Notes under the pieces: model-generated
Databases searched by the model: none
What the model was told of the DNA's origin: nothing
Seen by the model: the letters and a program-made list of their open reading frames with translations, nothing else
Part shown: piece after piece, positions 37,200 to 49,228 of the stretch
Layout of the letters: the number at the start of each line of letters is the position of its first letter
Position numbering within the stretch: position 1 is the stretch's first letter
Source: Utricularia gibba
Lineage: Eukaryota > Streptophyta > Magnoliopsida > Lamiales > Lentibulariaceae
DNA: 64,000 bases
Reading direction: 5' to 3'
NCBI GenBank assembly: GCA_002189035.1
Contig: NEEC01000012.1
Location: 1,674,001-1,738,000 of the forward strand
Translations under genes and position numbers: made by a program

Positions 37200-37850
37200 G
37201 TATCATGATGATATTAATAACATGTTCTTGGATTAGTATTTGAATAAATAAATTTTCTTGCAACCTTATAGAAGGGTCTAGTAGCTATGAAACTGGTATG
37301 ATTTGTAAAAAATCATTTTATGATCCTAAACAAGCTTCTCATTAGTAGAATGTAGAATTGACATCCTAGTTGTTATGTTCATGTTTTGCTGAGCCCCGAC
37401 TCACATGATCCATACCTTTTTACCCAATGTTTTGATAGAATTAACTTGATGGTTCTCATTTATATTGATGACTTGTTAATTAATGTGAACAACTTATAGA
37501 AGCTAATTCCACTCAAATGAAATCTTGGTTTGGAATTTTTAGATGTGTTGTAGGGATTCATATAAGTTAGTGCACATTTATCTTAGACCAGCGAGCACTC
37601 TGTTGCCAATCGATTTTTCAGTTTCCACTTGATTCATGTCAGCCTTTCAACCATCTTGAAAAACTATCGCAAGATACTTTGGAAGTTGTTATATTTGGGT
37701 TTTTCACATCTTGATTTATCATATGTTGTCCAAACGTTGAGCCAACACATGGAGATTGCATGTCAATGTCATTGAGTGTCTCCTAGACATGTGTGTCGCT
37801 ATTCTAAGAGGATATTGCATATATGCTTATTCTAGCTATCTGTTAAACGT
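37200..37850 (+). mobile_element. Ty1/copia remnant: RT and RNase H region
   Basis: Broken plus-strand frames give DPYLFTQCF, LMVLIYIDDLLI (the copia Y-x-DD box), FLD.L.GFI, then KLLYLGFSHLDLSYVVQTLSQHM and RYSKRILHI (LVG.L.YL..TRPDI.Y.V..LSQFM; ...LRYLKG). Very degraded. Confidence 0.62.
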
Positions 37851-38567
37851 CATTTTCTAAGTGTTTATTATGTGTTATTACATGTTAGATTAGGATTAAG
37901 TAGCTCACATTAGGAGTTATATAAATAAGTATTTCATTTTATTAGAAAAATTCAATTACTGTATTTTATATATATTTTTGTTGTTTTTTTTTCATGCACT
38001 TTGATCAAAATGTGTCAAGAGTCAATCTTGAAGTGTTGAAAGAGATTTGCAAGAGATTAGACACTGACATTTTGTGACTTGTACACGAAATAGATCCATT
38101 GTGGGCGGAAGACTCACACTAGTTAGAACTTTTGACTTACGATATGCCAAAATCTATAACAATAATTGAGCACTTACTTGCATGTATGAGAAAGTTGGTT
38201 GTGCATGCAAGATAAAAAGAATACTGAAAAAGGAGCAGAGGAAGTTAATGCATGTGTGAGTGAATTAAAATAAACTGAGAACACTTGTTTTCGAACCTTT
38301 TTTTACACTTAGTTTTAGCACTAGAACTTTTGGTTATTCCTCTCCACCAATGGGAAGAAGAAGACTTTAGCTTTCCATTTAATTTTCTATTTTCATGGCC
38401 ATTCTTTGTTGAACTGTTTTAGTTTCTACGAATAAATGAAGTTTCCATCTACGTCTTGAGCACTAATCTTGGTTCTTTACTGAAATTCTTTTGGATTTCA
38501 CATATTTCCATACATCATATTATAGTATTTCTGTAACGTCTCTTAGTCACAATCCATTAGCAAGCCA

Positions 38568-38667
38568 CTCCTCGTAGATTTTGATGAAGAATAAGGTGAA
38601 TATCACCATCTCCAGTCCTCCTCGTAGATTTTGATGAAGAGTAAGGTGAATATCACCATCTACAGTC
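38568..38667 (+). repeat. Tandem duplication, 2 x 50 bp
   Basis: Unit beginning CTCCTCGTAGATTTTG is repeated directly with about two mismatches. Neighbouring sequence (37860-38740) holds no recognised gene. Confidence 0.85.
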
Positions 38668-38739
38668 CTATTAGTTCGAGGGAGATAGCGAATGGTTTGT
38701 AACCAAGTTACTATGACAGTGGATGAGTAGTGACCTTGG

Positions 38740-40060
38740 ACCTAAATTCTTCTTCAATTCGAATCAAAATTATTTTGAAAAATTACAAAATATATTTTAT
38801 CTAATCAAATAATATATAATATATAAAAATAATAAACAGCTTCGAAAAAAAACAATATAATGGTGATATGATTGGTAATAGATATAAAAAATTATTTTTA
38901 TATGATAAAAAAAATACTTAAATACATATTGTATTTATTTATTTACTTTATCAACACCAACATAAATAAAAGAAATCAATTTCACTCAATCCAAATTTTT
39001 GTCATCATCCACCACCACCACCGCAGCCTCCGCCGCCGCCACCTTCAGTAAACGTTTCTGCAGCTAGGGCCCCTGCCCCAGCTCCTAGAATCGTCATTCC
39101 ACCGTTGCTTCCCATGGCACCGGCACCATGCACCGGCAGAGTCGAACCATGACATGCGAGGCAACAATTCAGTATCGCGGAAAACAGTATCATGAAGACA
39201 ACAAAACCTCCGACGCACCAGGTGATTATAAAGGGAAGCGCTTGCGAACTCATGGTACTGGATCGTATTGCTCATCCCCTTCAGCAGCCAGTAGCCGCTC
39301 TCTCTCTATATATAACGAACGACTCAAGACAAGGAGACGCAGGAGGAAGCTTCCACGGTCAACAAATACATAATTAACGAAGAGTTGAAGAGTCAGAAAT
39401 CCGACGTAGATGCATTGACATCTTCATATTACTCGCCAAAGACCCAAATATCATACTCATCCGATAAATGATATGCTCGGAATAAATATTTTTTTTTATC
39501 TTTTTTTTTTAATTCATATGAACATAAAAAAATGACTTTTTTTTTAAATAAACCTGTGGTTTCAATATTTTAACACTTTTATTATTTATAAAAAATTCTC
39601 AATTTTGAAAATTGGTAGTATATTAGATTCTCATTTTAAAAACTTGCAAAAGTAAACTTACTTCTTTGACAAACTTGTCAAACAAGCCTTAAATTTTTGA
39701 AAACACATAAATTAGTTTGTAGAATTGTAAAATTTAGTGAATTACACCTCATCCACAAAACCATTCAAATTAATCCCCAAAACCTTTAAAACTTGGCAAA
39801 TGTCATTATTTACACCACCAAAATTTGAAAATTGATGCATATTAGTCCTGCATTCATTTTTTTCCTATTTCACCATGATATACTATAAATTCCATTTGAT
39901 TTTTAATTATGAAATATGTAAAAAATAATATCCATTAAATATGTTTATTTTTATGATATATTTTTTTTGTTATTGAGTTAAATTTGTTTTAACTTATGAG
40001 GATTGTAAGTTTTTATTAATTTAATTTTATTTATCTCATTCATTAATGTATGAAAACTCA
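38740..40060. repeat. Duplicated segment, copy 3 of 3 (carries Gly/Cys-rich gene 3)
   Basis: Aligns with 23309-24870 on both sides of the gene, and with 32640-34280. Its right end lies just before the gypsy element at 40424. Confidence 0.85.
39005..39253 (-). CDS. Membrane-anchored Gly/Cys-rich small protein, copy 3
   Basis: An 82-codon frame, the shortest of the three because the Gly/Cys tail is contracted (TFTEGGGGGGCGGGGG then stop). The N-terminal MSSQALPFIITWCVGGF, the hydrophobic run and CHGSTLPVHGAGAMGSN are retained, so selection or recency has kept everything except the tail length. It has no insertion at the site interrupted in copy 1. Likely TATA on the minus strand near 39310. 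Confidence 0.62.
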   Translation of the reverse strand: MSSQALPFIITWCVGGFVVFMILFSAILNCCLACHGSTLPVHGAGAMGSNGGMTILGAGAGALAAETFTEGGGGGGCGGGGG

Positions 40061-40423
40061 TTATTAATGTCTGACATAATCACAAGGGATATATTAAGAT
40101 ACAAAACTAACATTCATTTTTATTAACGTTTTCAATATTTTTTTTCATTTTTAATGGTCTTAAGATGTTACAAAACTAACATCCATGATGAAGCTTCCAT
40201 CCAACAACTATCTTTTTACAACCACTATTATTTTGGATGAGTTCATTTGTGTGCACCACTTCATCCTCCGTCAACTAATCTTGAGTCATCTATAAATAAG
40301 ATATAATTTTAACACATTGAGATCAAAAGCAATAACTACATATAAATCAAAAACATGCTCACAAGATATGTATATCTGGCATGGTTATATATGTTCGATT
40401 TGTATTGAAGAAAGCAATAAATA

Positions 40424-40955
40424 TGATGAGGGATAAAGTCGGCCAAGGTTAATCGGATTCTGAAAAGCTGCGAAAAGGGACTCTAAGGGGATAATGCCTA
40501 CCGACAGACCAACATCTGTCAGAAATCTGACAGGTATAACCATATGACGCAGTCTGAAAAGCAGCCGAATTACGGCATAACAGGCGGCCGATATCTAAAA
40601 AACGAAATCGTATAGCAGATGCAGAAAGCAACCGACATTTGCAGATGTCAGGATTCGGTCAGATTGGGCCCTTCTATAAATAGAAGGAACTATGACGAAA
40701 AGTGGGTTGGAGACAAAAAGGAAGATTCTTCAACTTGTATTCTCTTCTTCACCTTCTCCGTCTAGTGAAAATCTTTTCCAGCAAGTTCCGGTAGCTCCGT
40801 GATTTTTCCGCTTTCCAGTGGTTTCCACGTAAAAATATTTGCTCATTTTTACTTCAATTGAACCAACCGTGAAAAACACAACTAAGTGCGACATTCCCGA
40901 TCGCACCTGTTACCTTAAGTCGGCCTCCCACCGGATACCGATTTTACCCGTAACA
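40424..40955 (+). repeat. 5' LTR of the Tat-like element
   Basis: Begins TGATGAGGG and ends CCCGTAACA (TG..CA). CTATAAATAG TATA box at about 40673. A relative lies on the minus strand at 9665-10066. Confidence 0.82.
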
Positions 40956-40975
40956 TTTTTGGCGCCCACCATGGG
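40956..40975 (+). other. Primer-binding site of the Tat-like element
   Basis: TGGCGCCCACC immediately follows the LTR after a few T's, the usual place and style of a plant gypsy tRNA primer site. Confidence 0.6.
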
Positions 40976-41033
40976 GCCACGTTCTACAGCCCCACTTGAA
41001 AAACCCACAGGAGCTACTCATTAACCACGGATC

Positions 41034-41960
41034 ATGGCAGAAAATAGCATAGCCGCCGACCCGGCTCGGGACGGAAGCGCCGACGCGCGAGACCTCGGCC
41101 TTATGATCACCAACAGGGTGTAGCTGAAGGCCCTACTAATGGAAATCCTTGCCGACCTCCGGGCACCTTCAGGTCTCAACTCCAATGCCTAGGAGGGAAC
41201 ACCCGAAACTGCACCACGAACGGAGAAGCAACCTCTTATTCCGGATTACCCCCTAGATATAGGAACTGAATCCAAAACCGAGGAGGAGATGCTGTGAAGA
41301 AAGAGGCACAACCAAGTCATATATGAGCCAGGAACTGATAGGGAAAACATGGCTGGAAAAATTTTGGAAGAAAGGGAAGAAGAGCTGAAGAGAGAGTTAG
41401 ACTAGATCCGTGAGAGGAGAAGACTTATCGACAAGCAGAGATCGACGAGAAGAAGAGAGGATAGGGGCATCAGGGACATTTTCGATCAGAACGTATCCAC
41501 CGGGAGAGGGGACGTTCTGCGCAACATCGCTTTGGCCTTGAAGAGTGGGGTTGAGGGAGCAGTTGGGACCACAACGCTGCGTTTTGATCCCTTCTCAGAC
41601 GATTTAGTCGAGGAAGAACCCGAGAGAGGATTCAGGGTCCCAGATGGATTACCTACGTACGACGGGAAAGGGGATCCTATATCACACGTAACTGACTTCA
41701 ATATGAGGATGTCCACGGTTCGACATTCAATGGCCATGAAGTGTAAGTCGTTCGCTTGCTAGCTCCAGAAAGGAGCAAAGACTTGGTTCAAACAGTTAGA
41801 ACCATGCAACGTGGCATCTTATCGGGAGTTAGTGCTGCTTTTCACTACCCGATACGCTGTCAACATCGAAGCTCCACCTTCAAAGGCAGCATTATACTCT
41901 GTTTGGTATGACCACCGAAAAGAGAGCTTGAGAAGGTTCATTGACCGATTTAATTGCCAA
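41034..41960 (+). pseudogene. Decayed gag of the Tat-like element
   Basis: Opens at ATG 41034 (MAENSIAADPARDG) and continues in one frame through several stops. The retrotransposon gag core is clear: LPTYDGKGDPISHVTDF, then after a stop GAKTWFKQLEPCNVASYREL, FTTRYAV and KESLRRFIDRFN. It would form virus-like particles if intact. It breaks off at RFNCQ and jumps straight into RT. Confidence 0.8.
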
Positions 41961-44400
41961 GCGCCATGGATGCCTATTTGGGATACCACCAAATTTTCGT
42001 TGCCGAGAGAGACCAACCAAAAACCACCTTCTACACCAAGGATGGGGTTTACTGTTACGTGGCCATGCCCTTAGGTTTAAAGAATGCATGGACGACTTAT
42101 CAGAGGTTGGTAAATAAAATATTCTCTTCTGAAATTGGTACCTCGATGGAAGTATATGTGGACGATATGATTGTAAAATCTATGAATGAAGAAGACCACT
42201 TAACGTATTTGGATTCTTATTTCTCTTTGTGCCGGTTATACGGGTTAAAACTCAAACCCACTGAAATGTTGCTTCGGGGTGCGAAGTGGAAAATTCCTGG
42301 GGCATTACGTATTAGAGAGAGGAATTGAGGCCGACCCCGAGAAGATTAAGACAATATGCGAAATGCAACCCCCAAGGACAATCAAGGAGTACGAGAGCCT
42401 CACGAACAAATTGGCTGCGCTCAGCCGTTTCATATCTCGATCAGCTGATAAGTCGGCATCCTTCTTCAAAGTCTTGCGAAAGGGAAACGCTCTAGAATGG
42501 AACGAGGATTGCCGGCTTGCCTTTGAAAAACTCAAGGAATATCTCTCATCACCCCCACTTCTTGTGGTTCCGAGAGTAGGAGAGCCTTTAGGACTATATC
42601 TATCTATATCGCCCATTGCAGTTAGCGCAGTCTTGACAATCATCTCGGCAGATAAACACCTTCCGGTGTATTATGTGAGCAAGGTTTTGTTACCAGCCGA
42701 AACCCGTTATTCGGTGACAGAAAAATTCATCTTGGCTTTGAAGATGGCGGCCACAAAGCTAAGGTCAAATTTCCAAGATCGGCACATCGTGGTATTCACC
42801 AATCAGCCCTTGAAGAATATCCTATCTCGACCAGAGATTTCCGGAAGGGTTGCCAAATGGGCGGTCGAATTGAGTACAATGGATATTGAGTTTAAATTGA
42901 GAATAGCAATCAAGGCCCAACCTCTTGCCGATTTTGTGGTCGAAATGACTAGGCCTATAGACCGTTTTGAAGAAGCCAATGACCGATGGACCATGCACGT
43001 TGATGGCTCGACGTACAACGGCATTGGAGGAGGAATAGACATCCGAACCCAAGACGGGGAACACATTTATATCACGGTGAAATTCTTATTCCCAGCCTCC
43101 AACAATGTGATCGAGTATGAAGCATTGATTGAAGGAATGAAAATTGCCAAGGAACTTGTGCAAGGACAATTTTCGAGTGAATACGAAACCCATGACCCCC
43201 TCATGGCTCTATACCATATTTAGGTAAAGGAGCTAGCAAAAACCTTCAAGTAATTCACCCTATCGCACGTGGCTTGCGAGGAGAACGGATCAGCAGATAG
43301 CCTCGCCAGATTTTCTGCAAGTTTTCATGAGCTGAGGGAAGGAAGTGTGACGATTCGGCTGCGGGATCAACCTTCAATGACCTTGCGAGCCGTGAATTAT
43401 ACTACCCAGCAACCAGGAAATGATATCTCTCCACAGCTAAGTCACCTCGATGATTGGACATCACCCTACGTCCGGTATCTATGAAATGGAGAAACACCAT
43501 CTAATAGATCCAAAGCCCGACAATTAGAGATGAGAGCAAAGAGATATACACTAGTAAATGGAATTCTCTATTGCAGATCCTTAGATGGACCCCTCTTGAG
43601 GTGTATCGGGGCAAAACATTCTCAAGAACTTATAACCGATCTGCATGAAGGGGAATGTGGCAGCCATATCGGCATACGATCCTTATGCAGGAAAGCCTTG
43701 AGAACTAGGTATTATTGGCCAACTATGGAGCGGCATATTACCAAAATAGTGAAGAAATGCAAAGTATGACAATACCATGCGAGTACACCGAGAAAGCCGG
43801 TAAATAACCTGACCCCTCTTCCATTCTCATGCCCGTTCGATCGATGGGGAGTGGATATCATGGGGCCGTTCCCCCAAACCTCGAGCCAAAGGAAATTTGT
43901 CATCGTGGGAGTCGAGTATTTCTCCAAATGGGTGGAGGCTGAGGCCGTGGCAAAAATATCAGAGGAGACTGTTATTCAATTTCTGTGGAGAAATATCTTC
44001 GTCCGGTTCGGAATCCCTCAAGAACTGGTGACCGATAATGGAACCCAATTCGCTGGGGGAAGAATGAAGGCATTCCTAGATAAATATACAGTCAAACACA
44101 ACTTCACCTTGGTGTATCACCCGTAGAGCAATGGTCTCACAGAGGTAACGTATCGAACGCTCCGGCTAGGAATGAAGACTAAACTTGAAGATTTTGGAGG
44201 ATCATGGGCAGATCGCTTGGATGAAGTGCTGTGGTCATATCGCACCACCCCTCGGACCACCATGGAAGAATCTCTGTTCTTATTGGTTTACGGTTCAGAA
44301 GCCGTGTGCCCTATTGAACTAACCCTGAAAAGCTAATGGGTGGAACATTATAATGAAGAAGAAAATGCTGACCTGCGAAAACTGGAGTTGGAGCTGTTGG
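41961..44400 (+). pseudogene. Pol of the Tat-like element (RT-RNH-aRNH-IN), disrupted
   Basis: Starts within RT at MDAYLGYHQI; protease and the first RT motifs are deleted. VYVDDMIVKS is the catalytic YVDD box. A frameshift near 42290 precedes GKFLGHYVLERGIEADPEKI. The RNase H-like part runs to PLADF, the additional RNase H has HVDGSTYNGIGGG and EYEALIEG, with a stop at 43222. Integrase follows with HEGECGSHIG, YYWPTM, WGVDIMGPFPQ, VTDNGTQFAG and YHP.SNGL, again with stops. Not functional. Confidence 0.85.
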
Positions 44401-44407
44401 AAGAACG

Positions 44408-44484
44408 CAACTAAGTGCAACATTCCCGATCGCACCTGTCACCTTAAATCGGCATCCCATCAGATACTGATTTTACCCGTAACA
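44408..44484 (+). repeat. 3' LTR remnant of the Tat-like element
   Basis: Matches 40879-40955. The join to pol occurs at CAACTAAGTGC, so a deletion removed the pol end, the polypurine tract and most of the LTR while leaving the outer end and target repeat. Confidence 0.8.
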
Positions 44485-44489
44485 AAATA

Positions 44490-46460
44490 AATTAAAAAAC
44501 ATAAAACTACACTTTTTCCCTCCAGATTATTTGTGAACTATCAAGCCAATAAATGTGTATTGATGTATATGCATTTGATACATCATCATTACGGTAAGCA
44601 TCACAAGATAACCTTAAATACCTACCAACAATTGGAAGGAGTTGTAAAGTTTTCAAATGTAATTAAATAGAAAGTGTGTTAAAAAAATGGTACCAATTAT
44701 TATAAGAGATATAGTAACATTTAGAAGTAATTCATTAAAGAGCTATGTAAAAAACTTGTGTTTCTAGCTATCGATATGGTGATAATGACAAAACAAAGCT
44801 TGAGTCTAATGTTCTTTGTGAAATAATTTATGTTCTTGAGTATTTATTGAACACCACATGTGTGTCTGTTTAAGGGATAATGATTTCTGTTTTTTAAATG
44901 CAACACGCAGTAAGACATTAGAGTGCAATATTACAATTATAAGAATTAGAACATGAGTGGAAAGGGTAAATGTTTGATCATATCTTTCATCATGTTGATG
45001 AGGACAAGTTTCTTCATAATTCGCATCCTCATTTTTCATTCCGCATACGGTTTCCAAGGATTCCTAATAAGTCATTCAACATGTTATGAAAAACAAATCT
45101 ATATTACATTTAAGGCAAACTGTGAGGTACCTCATATTTAAGAGTAGGTTTGAAAGAGAGGGAAAAAGAAGAATAATGATTTTAAAAAAAATTGCTTCAG
45201 AGATTACATTTTGTTTCCAACAAAATCTATAGAAAATGCAGAACTATCTGCTTCACCCAATACTTAATTTCTCAAACCATGAGCTTTGGAAACAAATAAT
45301 CTCTTCCCCAACTTAGCTAGTCCCTCAGATATCTATACTTGTTGCTGTTTTCCTTTAGCTAGTGTTTTCTTCTATTGAGAGACTCATTAACTATTGAAAC
45401 ATCTTCTCATGTTGTTCTACAACAACGAAAACTAGGTAGATCCAGTTCTCCTCGGCTACTTTTTCATCTTCTCATAGCATTATAGAAACAACTATACTAC
45501 TAAACTCATTCATATCTCATACCATGCTTTTTTGAATCAAATCCTAGTATGTACATATAGCGATCTGCTCTCTCATTCTTCGATATTGTCTGTTTTGAAC
45601 ACTTAAGTCTCATAATTTTACGATTTACTCTAGTGAGGAAAATGCCTTGCACAAGATTAGAGAAGACCTCTTCATATAAATTCTCATTTTACCTCATCTG
45701 TAATCAATGTAAGATTCACCTAAATTGTTTGTAGTTTTCCTTGAACCAGGCCCTTCCACCCTTCTTATAAACTCAGTGTCTTCATTGAAGTTTGCCCTAC
45801 TATTGATTACATGTCTGGGTTCGGTTTTGATATCAAATGTAACGGCTTAGCTCCTTATACACTACTTAACTTTTACAATATTATGTTTTTCCTTTTGAGG
45901 AAAAAATCTTGTATAAAATTAAAAAAAATACTTCTATTTACGCAAATTTTCTCTTACGTCCATAACCAATATGAGATATCATCACTAGATTCCAAACCTA
46001 ACTCAAACTATTGTTGATGGATTTGATCAAGCACATGTTTATAAAAGAAAATTTCACATAAAAATAAAATCCAATTTCAAAACACCTATAAAATACATTA
46101 AAAAAATCACATACATAAAGGCTTGTGCATGCATGGCTTTATCACAGTCCTCAACCAAAGAAAACTTAAACTTATATACTTGGCTTTTAAAAACGAAAAA
46201 TGCCATAATAGAAGCACACTGTACTCATAATTGAGAGCACGAAATTTAGAGTTTTACTCCTAATATCTGATATATGTTTTGCCTTCTCTTGCGATTTGAG
46301 CTTTGTTCATGATGCGGTGAGAATGGATAGTACACCATGTTTGATGTCAATGAAAACACCCCCATCGAAGAACACTCAAAATCAAACAAGGAATGATGTT
46401 GTGGATTTGCGACGATTACTCCAGCTACTTGAACTCTAGGGGTTGGATCCTCAGATCCAT
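44490..46460. other. AT-rich stretch with copied flank sequence
   Basis: No gene recognised. 45480-45530 and 45985-46080 resemble 32860-33110, so part of the Gly-rich-gene segment's left flank was copied here without the gene. Confidence 0.45.
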
Positions 46461-46470
46461 TGTATGTTCA

Positions 46471-46606
46471 TGGGTCATGTACACATGATACCGCCACACG
46501 GGCGTGGTTTACGCATAAACCACGCCCGTGTGGCCTTGTGGTGCTGCTGCATATGCACACGGGCGTGGTTTATGCACGTGTGACGTTGTCATGTGTACAC
46601 GACCCA
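46471..46606. repeat. Nested foldback: 19-bp perfect inner hairpin within 20-bp outer arms
   Basis: Inner arms 46493-46511 and 46516-46534 are exact reverse complements around CGCA, GC-rich (CACACGGGCGTGG core). A third core copy lies at about 46554-46572. Outer arms 46471-46490 and 46587-46606 match at 18 of 20. Such structure is typical of a foldback/MITE-like element. Confidence 0.82.
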
Positions 46607-46618
46607 AATTGCTCCTAA

Positions 46619-46804
46619 GGGTCGAACGCTAATTAAGATTTAAAATAAATTAATATGCACTCGATTCAACGTATATTTACGGATCGAATGATAATAAAAA
46701 TATTAAAATAAAAAATATACAATCGATCCTAATCATACCTAAGGATCGAATGCTACTTAAAATGATTGAAATAAAAATACACACTTGATCTGAATTTGGA
46801 ACAT
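46619..46804 (+). repeat. Tandem repeat, 3 x 62 bp
   Basis: Units begin GGGTCGAACG, GGATCGAATG, GGATCGAATG at 46619, 46681 and 46743: exact 62-bp spacing with diverged AT-rich interiors. Confidence 0.8.
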
Positions 46805-47305
46805 CTCTAACTAAACCCCAACTCAGATTCGGGTATCTCGAAGTGAATTCCCTATTCGAACTCCATACAAGAAATGAAAGCGAATGAATTTAGAAAGCTG
46901 ACCATGGCATCCGCCCGACAAGGGTTGCCATCGATAGGCAGCAGCTTCAATTTCAATTTTTTGTTTACCTCTTTGTGTTATTTGAAAAATGTTAGTTTGA
47001 TTTTCAATAGAGGTTATTGCTTACTTTACTGCTTTTCTTTCAACAGATAATTGGAGAGGCATGAGTTTCTTCTAAAGTATGGCTTATGATGAAGATAACG
47101 AGGCAGACATGTGAAGTGCTAATCTTGCAGATTAAGAGACGAGTGATCCACTTTTTCTTCCTAACATGAAAATATTATTCGACATTGCGCGTGCTGTTGA
47201 TGATATTGGGATGGTTAGTGGAGAAGAGGAAACAATATTTGAGGGTGAATCAGAATCAGAAAATGAACTAAGTCTAAGTTGTGAAACTACTTGTTTCCCT
47301 CCTTA
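46805..47305. other. Possible decayed exon or transposon fragment
   Basis: A TTTCAACAG acceptor-like site at about 47038-47046 precedes acidic coding-like text with stops (MAYDEDNEADM; later ARAVDDIGMVSGEEETIFEGES). I do not recognise a family. Confidence 0.25.
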
Positions 47306-48171
47306 GGTCTACCCATGATTTGTTAGAAATAAGAGTTAAGAAACACACATAAATTTCATTATCAGCCCTAAACACACACCACCCCACTTCACCTTAAGGC
47401 ATCCCTAAGACTTTAGCCACTCATGCTTAGGAAATAAAACACGATTTCATTCATATAAGTTGGTCTAAATGGCAGAAACATTGTAAACAAGTCAAACACA
47501 GAAACTCAAAATGTTCAGATAACATAAAGCAAATAAATATTGGTCTGCCGCTTGGTTGCTACTATTCACAACCCGGAACAGTAGCGTTGGACTGGGCTCT
47601 GGCGCTGCTCTTGACATGGAGGCCTTCTACCCCCCCCCCCCCCCACCCCCCTTCTGGTTGGTGTTTTTCGCGTTAGGGAAGACGCCCCTTGCGTGCTCTA
47701 CCCATTCGCTCTTGCTTGCATTTTTTTGCTCTCTCCCATTTTCGAAATAAATTATCTCCTCTCCTTCACTCCATTGCATTGTTCCTGACTGCCAGCACTT
47801 TTCCCTACCACCACCACTGTTCCCGGCCTGAACTTGCACACTGCGATGGCGGCAGAACAGTGCTCTTTGTCCTTTTCCAGATTTTGCGCCCTTTTTCACT
47901 TGTTCCACACGTTTGCAAGTCTGATTTGTCTGCTGAACTCCATGCTGAACTTACTGAAACATTAGTAATAAAAGTTGTGGACTAAATCAAAGGATTTAGT
48001 CCACTTTTCAGCATACTCAACGATTTAGAACGCCCAAACAATGATAGGAAATAATCACATAAGATTAACATAAACACCACTAAAACATGAAAAACCATAT
48101 TTATCTAACCTAACCCATAATAAAATATAACTATTTTGTATTATAAATTTTTGGAAAAATGTGTGTCATCA
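47306..48171 (-). mobile_element. LTR fragment related to the solo LTR at 49229
   Basis: Shares 'ggtctacc', 'ccactcatgctta', and a right end TCATCA (minus-strand start TGATGACACAC) with the LTR at 49229-50385 (TGATAACACA). It holds a poly-C run at about 47631-47650 and a 12-bp hairpin (47977-47988/47993-48004). Confidence 0.5.
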
Positions 48172-49170
48172 CACTATGCTACAACGACGTGAGACTTGTC
48201 CCCAAGTTCTAGCTAAGACTAACAGTAAACTAACTTCGTGAGCACAAATGATAAACAAAAACAACTTTGAAAAAATTCGGATGCATGAGTTATAGGAGTG
48301 CTGGTTTGCATGTCATGTATCACTCAAATGTGCATGAATTGATTCTTCTTTGGGAGTGTTTTCGAAGATTACTTCCTCAAGTTGCTTCGTTCAAAACCAC
48401 TTAAGACTATGGTTGCCAACTCTTTTTCTTTTCTTTTTTTTCTTTTTTTTTTCTAATAGTGAAGGGCAGCTAGTTCTGGATTGATCCGGGTATAATGTCA
48501 TGGCCTTTCTCGTGAAAAAATGTTTGCCAAGCACTCACACCTTATAACCCCGGGCCTCCTACTACTCCACCGGATCAATCCATCCCTTCTTACTCATTCA
48601 CTACTTATTAAGTCCGCACATGCTATTTTGTCAAGTGCTGCTTTTCAGGACTTTGATATCAATTTTTTTCCGATGCTGCTTTTTTTCTTCTCTTTTTTTT
48701 TTAAGCTAGCAACCTGTCCCAAGACGATGATGAAGTCCAACAACTCAATTTAAGCTAATCAAGATCACACTCCCTAGGTTCTTCTATTCATGCACATGCT
48801 CTCATAAAATAGAAGGTAAAACATGCTCTCAGGTATATAAAAGGCATAGAAAGCTCATACATCTAAATCATTTCATAGTTGCAATGTTTAGGCATGTGAC
48901 CATTCAAAGTAGTTCACCGACGGGAAACAAAATAAACAAGCAAGTACTCAACTATTCCTAGCACAGACTAACAGACACATATACGAACAGCATCCTAAGG
49001 AAAAATAAAACTAAAAATAAAAATAAAAATAAAATAAAGCTACACAAATACGTTCAGCAGTTGATTACTTATTCAGGAAGGAGTCTATCACTCCCTGTTT
49101 CAGTTCTTGCACTTCACGAATTAAATCAGACATTTTCTCGTTCAACTCTTTGATCATTTCTGGGCAGCAG
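48172..49170. other. Retroelement-derived non-coding stretch
   Basis: Pyrimidine runs (48425-48455), an inverted 12-mer GGATTGATCCGG near 48478/48579, and on the minus strand a short open tail EMIKELNEKMSDLIREVQ ending near 49060 that could be the end of a transposon ORF. No gene assigned. Confidence 0.35.
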
Positions 49171-49228
49171 GGCATGAGTTGGTGCTCTCCACGTTGCTCC
49201 TCTCCAAAACTCGCCAGTAGTGATCAGT

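Larger units (their letters stand above)
40424..44484 (+). mobile_element. Ty3/gypsy element, Tat-like, internally deleted
   Basis: Full-length 5' LTR, primer site, decayed gag, pol lacking its protease and the first part of RT, a second RNase H, integrase, and only the last 77 bp of the 3' LTR. AAATA flanks both outer ends (40419-40423 and 44485-44489), consistent with a 5-bp target duplication, though it is AT-rich. About 7 of 77 bases differ between LTR ends by my count, so it is not recent. Order RT, RNase H-like, extra RNase H with VDGSTYNGIGGG, then integrase is the Tat-lineage layout. Confidence 0.88.

Noticed and set aside
38568-38667. Possible CRISPR-like or minisatellite array
   Set aside because: Only two adjacent 50-bp units without spacers; a simple tandem duplication.
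47627-47908. Gly-rich ORF on the minus strand at the poly-C tract
   Set aside because: The Gly run comes from the poly-C tract and it lies in an LTR; unrelated to the Gly/Cys-rich genes.
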